This document shows, in pieces, positions 1-38,300 of a stretch of 64,000 nucleotides of DNA. Below the pieces are notes generated by a model. It had not been told where the DNA came from, searched no databases, and worked only from the letters and a program-made list of their open reading frames with translations. The position numbers were made by a program, and so were the translations under genes. The number at the start of each line of letters is the position of its first letter. Position 1 is the first letter of the stretch. Source of the stretch: Aspidiotus rigidus (Eukaryota; Arthropoda; Insecta; Hemiptera; Diaspididae); assembly GCA_035079385.1 (NCBI GenBank), contig JAVHKY010000001.1, forward strand, positions 4,465,501 to 4,529,500, written 5' to 3'.

Positions 1-1240
1 TTGAAATTGTTGTGCCCCTTCTAATAAAATTTTCGCAAACTTTTCTTTTTTATCATGAATTGAGAAGTTTTCAAAATTGAATTGAAATTATATCTTTGGT
101 CGTCTGACGTAGGCTACTTGATTTCAGCAAAACTTTAATTTGGTGAGAGCAATTTTAGGGTCAACTCCACTCTTCCATAATTGTTTTGTATGATTTGTTC
201 ACTTGTCTGGCTTGCAACTCTCTTTTCGACGTAATACGAGGTCCATGTCCCTAGCACCCCATCTCGATTCGTTTGTGCTAGATTTGTACTGGATTGTGCC
301 ATACAGTTTTTCGTTTGTGCTGGTCTCCTTTCCTCCAACCTTATGAGGGGATTGTAATCATTCCAGGCCTTGTCCCATTCAATTTTTGGCCAGCAAACAG
401 CCTGAATTGCGTGTACTACGTTTTTGCTGTATTATTTTTTCGAGTTTTTCTCCTTTCCTCTCCAGTCTTTGGAGGAGGGGAAGCCAGAAGACATGCAGAA
501 CTCAATTTCGATAATTGGCATTTTTCAGGATGAAAATGCATAGAATCCTTAGCGTGAGAAATCGACTAAGTATGACCCCGTGTTTGATTGGGCCAAGCCA
601 ACTTTCCAAAATTCTCGTCATTTCAGGCGATAGTGAGACGTGGTCTCGTGTTGTGGACTCGTGGCGAGGGACTCACTTTAGCGCCGCGTATGATCGAAAG
701 CGAGCGAACGTACGGAAATTTTCGTTGGTCCAGGCCATGGAGGGAAAGGTCACCGGTTGTGTGCTCGCGGTGAGAGATCGACTAAAGACCTGCTTAGACC
801 ATACACGGGGCTGTAGTCGATCTCTCACTACGAGCACACAACAGACAACGAGCTTTTCGGCAACATTCCTTCCATTGCTTGGAACAATGAGAATTTCGGC
901 ACTTTTGTTAGTTTCGATCGTACGCGGGGTCGAACTCAAACTCTAACCGTGAGTCCACATCAGAAGACCACTTCCTCGCTTCCACTCCCTCTGTCACTTG
1001 AAACAATCAGAATTTCAGCACATTCCCCCGCTTCGATCACGCGGGGCCGAAGTCGATCTCTCACCACGAGCATAAAACAGATAACGAGCTTCTTGGTATC
1101 ATCCCCTATACCGTCTGGAACAACGAGAACTGTAGAAAGTTAGCCTGGCCCAAACAAATAGTAGGTGTAGGCCTTCTTTATACTAGCTTTATCTAGGTCT
1201 AGGCTTCCATGAATTTTCAATACCCAATCCCATTTGACTC
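1..1240. repeat. Decayed inverted and tandem repeats, no gene
   Basis: A degenerate inverted repeat pairs about 660-785 with 814-945, with a well-kept core: GAGAGATCGACT near 772 against AGTCGATCTCTC near 815. A further copy of the right arm, AGTCGATCTCTCACCACGAG, lies near 1051. Repeated pieces such as GGAACAATGAGAATTTC and GAAACAATCAGAATTTC mark a decayed tandem unit of about 125 bp. I see no receptor exon or other gene here. The 143 aa ORF at 515-946 lies inside the inverted repeat. Confidence 0.5.
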
Positions 1241-1935
1241 ATAAAACAGGTTCCCTGCGTTCCTTGTTTAACTTCGTTAAGGAAGCCGTTTAACAGGGAA
1301 CCTGTTTTATGTGGGCCTTTTTGAGAAATTTGCCGTCCGCCGTGCGCCGTCCATCAAAAAACTTGGAAAAATTTAGACTCTCGAGCCATATATGATAGGA
1401 GGGGGACTTGAAAAAATTTCGACCCTCGAGCCATATATGATAGGAGAGGGACTTAGAAAAATTTCGACTCTCGAGCCATATATGATAGGAGAGGGACTTG
1501 GAAAAATTTCGACTCTCGAGCTATCATACATAGCTTGAGATTCGAGAAAAATTTGGACTATCAAACTATATTATACTAGGCTTATAGTAGGTCTGGGCCA
1601 TCTTTATTTTAGCTTTATCTAAGTCTAGGCTTCCTTGAATTTTCAATACAAATCCCATTTTACTCATAAAACAGGTTCCCTGCGTTCCTCGTTTAACTTC
1701 GTTAAGGAAGCCGTCGTTTTTTCTAAGTCCCGCTCCTATCATATATAGCTCGAGAGTCGAAATTTTTCCAAGTCCCCCTCCCATCATATGTAGCTCGAGA
1801 ATCGAAATTTTTCCAAGTCCCGCTCCTGTCATATATGGCTAGAGAGTCGAAATTTTTCGAAGTTTTTTGCCGGACGGCGGACGGCGCACGGCAAATTTCT
1901 CGAAAAGCCCCCCTAAAACAGGTTCCCTGTTAAAA
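1186..1935. repeat. Dispersed repeat family R1 with 45 bp arrays, copies 1a/1b
   Basis: Two opposite copies lie close together. Each has the end motif CAGGGAACCTGTTTTA (or its complement), a hairpin-like TTAACTTCGTTAA, a GCCGTCCGCCG-type box, a few 45 bp units (AGTCGAAATTTTTCCAAGTC with CTATCATATATAGCTCGAG) and a shared TAGGTCTAGGC / CAAATCCCAT segment. No protein is encoded; the ORFs here only follow the repeat. Confidence 0.75.
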
Positions 1936-2235
1936 TAAAGATTGTGGTACGACGTCTTAAGTTGACCTATTACGTCATCAAATTGTAAAGTCACAAGCCC
2001 GGACTTTGGAGCTACAGTATATGTAGGAGGAGAACTTGGAAAAAAACTGATCTAAGACGTTATCGGATTGTGACGTAACGAGGCTGACCTATGACGTCAT
2101 CAAACTGTGACGTCATAGACCTCACCCCCAATCTTTATGTGATAGGTGAGGGACTTGGATCCGAACTTTGAAAATTTTTGAGCTCCGAAGTTTGCCGGAC
2201 GGCAGACGGTGGATGTTTTTTCCGACCCCTCCCCC
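1936..2235. repeat. R1-associated CRE-containing segment
   Basis: This segment contains TGACGTCA at 2092-2099 and 2108-2115, with further near copies such as TTACGTCATC. It is the same kind of sequence as 3350-3815. Confidence 0.6.
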
Positions 2236-2455
2236 CGGTAAAACAGGTTCCCTGTGTATTTAAAAAAATGACGGCTTCCTTAACGAAGTTAAACGAGGAA
2301 CGCAGGGAACCTGTTTTAAGATTCGAATGAGATTTGGTATTGAAAATTCAAGGAAGCCTAGATTTGGAGAAAGGGAGTAAGAAGAAGGCCTAGACCAACT
2401 ATTAGTGTAATATAATATAGTTGGATAAATCAGGCCCCTTGTTAAAATTTCCACT
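2236..2455. repeat. R1 end region
   Basis: This has two CAGGTTCCCTG / CAGGGAACCTG motifs around ACGGCTTCCTTAACGAAG, then the GGTATTGAAAATTCAAGGAA segment also found at 51.5 kb. It leads directly into the large 45 bp array. Confidence 0.65.
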
Positions 2456-3300
2456 CTTGAGCTATATATGATAGGAGGGGGGTTTGGAAAAATTTCGACT
2501 GTCGATATAGCTTAGAGACCAAAATTATTTGATGTCCCACTGCTATCATATGTACCTTAAGTTCGCCGTCCAGCAAAAAACTTGGAAAAATTTCGACTCT
2601 CGAGCCATATATGACAGGAGGGACTTGGAAAAAAATTTTTCCAAGTCCCTCTCCTATCATATATGGCTCGAGGGTCGAAATTTTTCCAAGTCCCTCTCCT
2701 ATCATAGCTCAAGAGTCGAAATTTTAATTTCCAAGTCCCCCTCCTATCATATATAGCTCGAGAGTCGACATTTTTTCAAGTCCCCCTTCTATCATATATA
2801 GCTCGAGAGTCGAAATTTTTCTAAGTCCCTCTCCTATCATATATAGCTCGAGAGTCGAAATTTTTTTGAGTCCCCCTTCTATCATATATAGCTCGAGAGT
2901 CGAAGTTTTTTCAAGTCCCTCTCCTATCATATATAGCTCAAGAGTCGAAATTTTAATTTCTAAGTCCCCCTCCTATCATATATAGCTCGAGAGTCAAAAT
3001 TTTTCCAAGTCCCCCTCCTATCATATATAGCTCGAGAGTCGAAATTTTTCCAAGTCCCTCTCCTATCATATATGGCTCGAGAGTCGAAATTTTTCCAAGT
3101 CCCTCTCCTATCATATATAGCTCGAGAGTCGAAATTTTTCTAATTCCCCCTTCTATCATATATAGTTCGAGAGTCGAAATTTTTCTAAGTCCCCCTTCTA
3201 TCATATATAGCTCGAGAGTCGAAATTTTTCTAAGTCCCTCTCCTATCATATATGGCTCGAGGGTCGAAATTTTTCCAAGTCCCTCTCCTATCATATATCA
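2443..3300. repeat. 45 bp tandem repeat array
   Basis: About 16 head-to-tail units, some incomplete, of a 45 bp sequence made of CTATCATATATAGCTCGAG, AGTCGAAATTTTTC and (C/T)AAGTCCC(C/T)CTC. Because 45 is divisible by three, the minus strand reads as 15-residue repeats such as MIGEGLGKISTLEPY at 2953-3294. I regard these as an artefact, not a gene. Two units at about 2578-2660 are inverted relative to the rest. Confidence 0.9.
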
Positions 3301-3329
3301 GATTTCTCAAATAGCCCCCCATAGAACAG

Positions 3330-3815
3330 GTTCCCTGTTAAAATCACGGGTTCTGAACGAAAGTTGAACAAAGGGTGGCAGAGGACCGGTTTTTTGCGGC
3401 ACGTGGTCTGAAAAATGTAGAATATGACGTCACAGGCCCGGACCTTAGGCCTATACATAAGAGGGGGGAACCTAAAAAACACGCATCTATGACGTCATCA
3501 GATTTTAGCGTCATAAGGGTGACCTGTGACGTCATCAAACTGTGACGTCACAGGCTCCGTCCTGAGCTATATATGGTAGGAGAGGGACTTGGAAAAACTC
3601 AAGGGTTCTTTAATAGAGTTGAAGGAGGGGTGGAAGAGAACCTGTTTCAAGCGGCATGTGGGATTTAAAAAATGTAGATTGTGACGTCACAGTCCCGGAC
3701 TTTGAGGCTATTTATAATAGGAGGGGAACTTGGAAAAAAGTGATGTGTGACATGACGAGGGTGACGCATGAAGTCATCAAACTGTGATGTAACAGACGTC
3801 ACCTCCAAGCTATAT
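3330..3815. repeat. CRE-rich subfamily, two tandem units of about 240 bp
   Basis: Two diverged units (about 3340-3590 and 3598-3815) share GGGTTCT...GTTGAA...GG(G)TGG(C/A)AGAG, then AATGTAGA(A/T)T(A/G)TGACGTCACAG, then GACTTTGAGGCTAT or its variant. Exact TGACGTCA occurs at 3425, 3490, 3527, 3543 and 3682. No gene is present. Confidence 0.75.
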
Positions 3816-3816
3816 A

Positions 3817-3949
3817 TATGTGACCGTCGATGAGAGAAGGGAACTCATTGCCCATCGCCGAGAGAACCCGTCGTTGCGTTTATTCCGTAGAGAAAGGGTG
3901 TTCTTACCAGTGGGCAATGAGTTCCCTTTTCTCATCGACGGCCACATAT
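3817..3949. mobile_element. Hairpin MITE, family H1, copy 1
   Basis: The two ends are inverted copies of TATGTG(A/G)CCGTCGATGAGA followed by AAGGGAACTCATTGCCCA, with arms of about 40 bp around a 55 bp centre. A related hairpin lies at 26169-26310. It is non-coding. Confidence 0.85.
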
Positions 3950-5093
3950 GATAGGAATCTTTCACCTACTTTTTTCACTCTGCTGCAATTTCCCTTCTCT
4001 TTTTCTATTCTGAACCAACTCGCTGAAATGATGAGATAAGAATGAAATCAATTCAACGAGCTAGAAATGTTCATCTCTCATCTAATGCAAAATTAGCTTA
4101 CTTCAAAAAATTATTATTCACAACCAAAGCTATAGATGCGGGAATATTATGTGTATCAACGACTGTAATATGAAATAAGAAATTGTCTATTCGTGCTTTG
4201 GCTCAAAAACGAATGAGTCAAGTAGCAAATTTCATGCTTTTCACGTTTCAAATTTGTAAAAATACCTTTATGGTAAAATATTTCTATGATCCGAAAAACA
4301 GTAAACTTTCATGTACTTTACGCTACAATCTGCGCACAATGGAAGTATACAACTCACTTTGAAAGGAAGAAAAAGAAAAAAAGAAAAAGAAAAAGTTTAA
4401 AAGTTTAATCGAACGTTGTTGACTATACCTTCCCTTCAATTCACTCACGAAGAAAAAAATGTCCTAATTTCAACATAATATTGAATCAAACGATGGATGT
4501 TGGCACTTGTCGTCTCTTTCTAATCATTCCAATCCTAATGACATCTCCTTCTTCCTTGTTTCTGATTCGAGATGAAATTACGTTTATATCTGTAACTAAA
4601 AAAAATCCTAATTATTTTTTAACAAAAGTTTCAATAAATTGTGGAGTTTTTTAACATTGAATGAAACGTTGGATGTTGGTAGCTATCGTTTTTTCCTAAA
4701 CATTCCAATCATAATGACATCTCCTTCTTCCTCATTTCTGATTCGAGATATAATTGCGTGTACATCTGTAACTGAAAAGTTGAACAGTGTGTGCATTTCA
4801 GTTATTGTATATGTCGACACACGACCAATCATTTTAAAGGAGCTTAGTTATATTCTTGCTAATAATACCTATACTCTGTGCACAAAGATACACGCCCATT
4901 GTCTTTCTCACTCACGTTAGTCGAAATTTCCTCGAGTCTGTTCTTAATTGGGCTTGAAAGCTTTTATATATATAAGAAACCCTGGAACCAAATTATACGT
5001 ATGCGAAGGTAAAACTTCTTCTCAACTAAAATCATTAAGAACTAGAAATATTCCGCATTATCTTATCCCTTTTTGTCTATACCTTCGTTACAG
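3950..5093. other. Intronic sequence upstream of the TM4 exon
   Basis: AT-rich sequence with no gene. It contains a diverged direct duplication, about 4480-4602 and 4656-4782, offset 176 bp, sharing GACATCTCCTTCTTCC and TTTCTGATTCGAGAT. The acceptor for the TM4 exon is at 5092-5093. The TM1-TM3 exons are not here. Confidence 0.55.
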
Positions 5094-29377
<24,284 letters not shown>

Positions 29378-29513
29378 TTCAAAGAGTAGGTACCTACTAT
29401 ACATGTCGAAGTCATACTACGTATTATATATAAAATGTGAATTAATTTTGATTTCGTTCGTTCCTCATTTGTTTACTTACTTATATCCGAACCTAAAAAT
29501 AATGTAAATAGGT

Positions 29514-29519
29514 AATAAA
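29514..29519 (+). promoter_or_regulatory. Poly(A) signal of RYamide receptor
   Basis: A canonical AATAAA lies 137 bp after the receptor stop codon on the same strand, giving a short 3' UTR. Assigning it to the receptor is inference from position. Confidence 0.5.
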
Positions 29520-29619
29520 AAAATCTTCTTCGCTGTTTACTTCAATGTCTTGAAATGTTCAAAAAAGTTTGCGCGAAGATGAGGATTCGCGTGTTTCTTT
29601 CTATCCCATTGGAGGGGAG

Positions 29620-30010
29620 GTTCTATTTATTTCCATAATCGAGATAATTTGATAAGTTCCAGCCACTCTAGATTGTCGTCAATGGTTATTGCAAGATATT
29701 TCATCATGCTTAATTACTAAGAACCTAGATCATCTTGTCAGTAAGCTATATCACTTCTGCCTCCCAGGTCAGTTTGCAATGTATATCCACTTCAGTTTTT
29801 ACTGCATTGAATTATAATTTCCTTTTTGTTAAGCCTATTATTTTCCCTACGTCCTCCATTCTTAATCTAAGCTGGTCGAACTTGTTACTAGCTTTGACAA
29901 CAATTTGAGCGCACGTATCAATCCCTCTCTTTACACAATGTTGTATCCCACATTCTAATGTGCAGGACCTAGATAGATACAGAATGTTCCTGCTGGCAAC
30001 TATCCTCTGT
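29620..30010 (-). pseudogene. Decayed LINE reverse transcriptase fragment
   Basis: On the minus strand, VVKASNKFDQLRLRMEDVGK (near 29900) and, in another frame, YLAITIDDNLEWLELIKL (near 29680) match the region after the catalytic FADD box and the YLGITID...W..HI motif of Jockey/CR1-type LINE reverse transcriptases. Stops and shifts are frequent and the catalytic box itself is not preserved. It differs from the intact LINE at 7 kb. Confidence 0.5.
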
Positions 30011-30063
30011 ATCCTTCAAACGCCGTTCTCTTATATGTAGTAGTTGCTTTAAATAATAATATA

Positions 30064-30527
30064 TTAAATAATTGTGCTAGCAGGACAACGCGGTGCTCTG
30101 ACCTCCCCTCCTAATTTAGAAATTTCTGTTCGCATGTAAGTGCATCCATGATCGTGAGATACAAACAGGAGCACTATTCCTACGCGGCTACAATGCGCCT
30201 GGCTGCCACGTCCAGCGGCAGTCCAATCTTTGAATAGATGACAAACACGAAGCAAGAACAAAAACTTCACTCAGAATAGTCAATAACGGTATATTTCAAC
30301 ACCACTCGAGATCAGGAGAGTGATTATGAAAATCGGATTTCTCTTGTAGTACTGTCACTTGCAATAATATCGACCAGTCTCCCATCAAACTTTGGCAATG
30401 AACGTGAGTTGTAACTCCAGTAGGCATCGCACGACGAATGCAAACCCATAACAATTGAACCTCAACAATCATTATGGAGTTACAATAATAAATTAACGAT
30501 TCTCCAATTTCTCCTCCACCATCCACT
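30064..30527. other. Downstream of PEX6, non-coding
   Basis: PEX6 3' UTR and spacer. The long minus ORF at 30296-30928 overlaps the last PEX6 exons in the wrong frame and is not a gene. Confidence 0.45.
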
Positions 30528-34166
<3,639 letters not shown>

Positions 34167-35354
34167 CACATCATGGTTTTCATTATGTGCTTCGAAACAA
34201 GCTCAAGAGTTGAACATTTTAGATAAATTTCAAAGAAGGTGGTTATTGAGGTAAGGCACTGCAATTGAGGTTTTTCTGAAGGAATAATACAAAAAAGATA
34301 ACACGTATCCGGCATGATAACGTCGTGTTATCAGTTCTCTACTGCACTGTCGTTGTCGTAAGAATTGTTATCAAAATTAGAGACCAAGGTTATGGTTGAG
34401 CTTCAGCAGCCTGCTAGGCTAAAATAGGCTAAGCCAAAGGCACAGGCGTCACAGGACTCATTTGTGTTCAGATATTTTTCCCTAGAATGCAATCGTATGG
34501 CTGCCGCTGGGCTTCCTGGGCAGTGGTTATTCTCTGAGTGGTTACCATCAGGCTGAGGTTGCGGTGCCGGTCGACTATACTCCGTTCACGCTAAGAAAGG
34601 ATAGAAATACGACCTCGAGAACGAAACGCTCCGGGTAATTTTAATCTACCGTTCCGTTCTCAAGGTCATATTTCTATCCTTCCTTAATGTGAACAGAGTA
34701 TAGTTCTTTTTTTTTAATAAATTGATCCAGTCGACAACCTATAATCATTACTGCTTGATTATTGCACTCTGTTCTGGGAAATGAAGGCTTCTCCTCTTGT
34801 GGTTCTAGTTCCCTAATGAATCGCAAGATTTTTACGCTGTTTCTCACTTTCACTTTACCTTACTTTTCTCTGACTAAAGTAAAGTATCGACAAATCGCCT
34901 ACATACAACTTTCTAAAGGGAAAAATGATTCTGAAAGAAAAAACAAATTCTGACTATTGTTTCCAAACCCAATTTTTTCAATCAAGTCAATGATGAGTAA
35001 TCAGGATGATATTTGATTTTTATGGTGAATTTGGTGCTCAAAAATGCTGCACAACTACCCAACTAACATCAATTTATGATAATCAAGATTAACGCGATTG
35101 AATTAAGTAAATTTATGAGTTACAGCTTACAGGCAAAAATATCAAACACGTCAAATTCGTAGTTCATAATTTTCTGAAGAATTGATCTCTAAAAAGTAGA
35201 ATATTAAACAAAGAAATCAGTGTTCTATCTAAATTACACTCCAACCGGAAAAGGTAGAGTGATTATCACAAGATATGTACCAACGCGCATCATAAAAATC
35301 AAATTTCACAATGATGAGGAACTGAACCGTGAAGTCAAAATTGAAACAAATATT
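34167..35354. other. Intergenic spacer between AQR and PEX6
   Basis: This holds the AQR 3' end and the presumed PEX6 promoter, both genes reading on the minus strand. The only structure I see is a 131 bp hairpin MITE at 34574-34704. No clear AATAAA for AQR was found close to its stop. Confidence 0.6.
34574..34704. mobile_element. Hairpin MITE between PEX6 and AQR
   Basis: The first and last roughly 52 bp are near-perfect inverted copies: ACTATACTCCGTTCACGC at one end against ACTATACTCTGTTCACAT read from the other. The arms share a GGATAGAAATA stretch, with a short AT-rich loop. It has no coding capacity. A target duplication was not found. Confidence 0.75.
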
Positions 35355-38300
35355 TCAGCTAGTGTCTTCAGTTACAGGTGTTTCTTCAATTTCATCATTT
35401 TGGTCGTTCATATTTTGTGCTTCTGACTCGGGTACAGCTGACGAAAGAGGCATTGCTTCGGCATCTTGAGAAGATATTGTTTCAATGTCTCCAGAAGGCA
35501 CGCATTCATTGTTCACCAAAAGCATTTTGTCAGTATCTTCGGAAGATATTGCTTCTGTGTCTTGAGTCACTATCTGGATAGCCTCTTCAATCATTGCAGC
35601 GCTTCCATCATCTTCTTCCTCTTCACTATCCGTATCTCTATCCGCACCAGGATGTATTGGAATATTAGGAATGTTGGGAGGTGCACCAGTTTCTAACAAA
35701 CCAGGTTTTGAGAATTTTGATGATTGCTGTTGAAAAGTCAATATATTCATAAAATGAAGTCATTACAGACACAAATTAACTGGTAAGACGATCAAATACA
35801 TACATAATAGGTTTGCTTTAATGCATCTAATTTTCGCAAATAAAATTCGTACACGAAGAACGTCATTTGCGACATATCTTCCATAATGTACGGTGGTGCA
35901 GGGAATGGCACATTCATCATTCGTTTACAAGGATAAGTTTCTTCTGGATGAATATGTAATCTTGAAGGCCTCTCCATCAGCTAAGTCAAAATTTATATTC
36001 ATAATCAAAATGCTCAAGAATTTGACATATAATTCAAATACTCACGATACATACCTGACGAAAAGCGGGGGTCAATTCGAAACAATTTTTGAACAGAGAT
36101 ATTCTAGCAAAAATGTACAATCCCAGCCGTGCTCTTGACATAGCTACAACTAAACGGCGAATGTCTCTTAAATGACCGACAGCTTTGGTACGCACCAAAG
36201 ACAAAATGATATAGTCATTCTGTTGTCCTTGAAATTTGTCCACCGTAGTAACCTGTAATCATACAACAATAAATTTTTGAAAATTGTCAATGTGATGAGG
36301 AAGAAGGATGAAAATGTTCTAGTTTGATGATCAAACCTTATGAGGCATGCCGATAAGCTGATTTTCTGCACATCTATGCTGTATGATCTCTCGAATCATC
36401 TGTTTTTGACCATTATACGTCGTCAAAATCGAAATCTTATGAGCTGGATACCCAATCAATCGCATATACATGAATAAAGCCACACAATACTCTGCTTCCG
36501 CTAAATTCTGTGCAATAAAAAATAATATAGTGACCACTAAGAGTGTAACTGACCTTTTACGAGAAGTGAATAAGGTACCTGATAGAAGAATGCTCTTGGT
36601 TCTGTCTCGCCAGCTCCTTCGAAATCTTCGACGTTTATCAATTGGTAATCAAATGTAAAGCCGGCATTGGCCAACTGATACTCCAACATATGCTCAACAT
36701 GACTCAAATTTCCCAGTCTTTTGTATCTCCAGTTATACAAATTGCAAATACTGTTCACAAAAATTTCGACATGCGCATAAGTTTCAGAGAATTATTAAAA
36801 GTGACGAACTGACGTTGATTACAACGGTTGAAACTACCTTGGCCTAGCACGACCTTGACAATCCAAATCAACGGTCGGTACTCCTATTCGAACAATTCTT
36901 GTGAACAACGATTGCTCCATATTAGAATATTTCTGGAAAGCCATATTCTTAATCACCGGCGGTAATTGGTGATGATCTCCGATCATAATCCATCGTTTCA
37001 AACGATTGAAGCCATCTTGTGGATTTTGAAGTAATAACGGAATGAATGTTTCTATTTCTAAAATTTGAGCCGCTTCTTCCATCAATATATTATCGTATTT
37101 GAAACCTACAAAAGTAAAAGGTGTTATAAAGAATTACGAATTCTATTTCTGTTTTTTGGAAAGAGAATGACACCATACCAAGATCGACCAAATCCTGTCT
37201 CTTTAAGGCAGCGTGCGTACATGTCATGGCTATGATTTTCGCCTCCATTATCAGCAAATATTTCGATCGATCGAGTCCACTCCGCAACAGCTCAAATGCT
37301 CGGAATTCCTTCAATTGGGTAAATATCTTTTCCAAATACCTGGAAGATGATGAAAAATTAAAATATGTCCACTATCGTACTCTCGAAAGTTCCTCATGTA
37401 GCGAGGAGCCCTGAAATGTACCGAGAGCCAATTAAAGTATACTAGCGATATTTTGTGACCTATTCTAAGGATTCCTTAAACCAGAAAGACGGTTCGAAAG
37501 TACACACATAGTTTGATAAGTGAATATTAAATCGAAGAATGCTCGAGTTAATCGAAAAGAAGGGAATTTGAGGATCGGATAGCGTTTTTAAGCAATTTTA
37601 AATAGTGGATAAATTTAAGCCAAGTACGCTATCCGTCATTTCATACTCAAATAAAAAAGAATGAGTGGTTACGATTTTCAAAATTCAATAATTTCCACGA
37701 TAGAAGAATATTTACAAACCTGAAACAACCAAGAGCGATTTCCAGATTTTCTTCAAAGTTTTGCCCCCCGAACAACGGTTTCGGGGCATCGTCAAAGAAT
37801 CGATGGAATGGAAATTCACGTTCGATTATATCCACGGGGACTGGCTAGAAATTCAATAGAACCATGCGGATAGAACATAGATTTATTCAAGATTGTAACT
37901 ATACAGCATCTGAATGATGACTTTACTTTTTTGTTCGGCGGTTTGACAATTGACATGAATTTTTCCCACCTAGATAATATTTGGTACAGGAAAAAATGGC
38001 CGGCTGTTTCACAAGTATGCATATCTGTACCCGGAATATCGAGACTGTGTTGCAGTTTTTTCACGAGATTCAGTAATTCTAATCGTTTTGCTAGCACGTA
38101 ATTCACTCGTCCATATCTGGAAATTGAAAAATTCTTATAAATAATTTCATCAAGCATATTTTGTTTTAGTTTTGAATTTGTTGCATCTTAGATGACCAAC
38201 CTGCTGAAATCTTTTTCCGTTTCCAACGCTTCTTCACCGTGACCAAGACGGAGTAAATGTCGTTCGTCTATATCCAAAGTCATGATTTTTTCAAAAAGCT

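Noticed and set aside
515..946. 143 aa ORF at the left edge
   Set aside because: It lies across an inverted repeat and encodes no known motif. It was checked for a receptor TM1-TM3 exon and does not fit.
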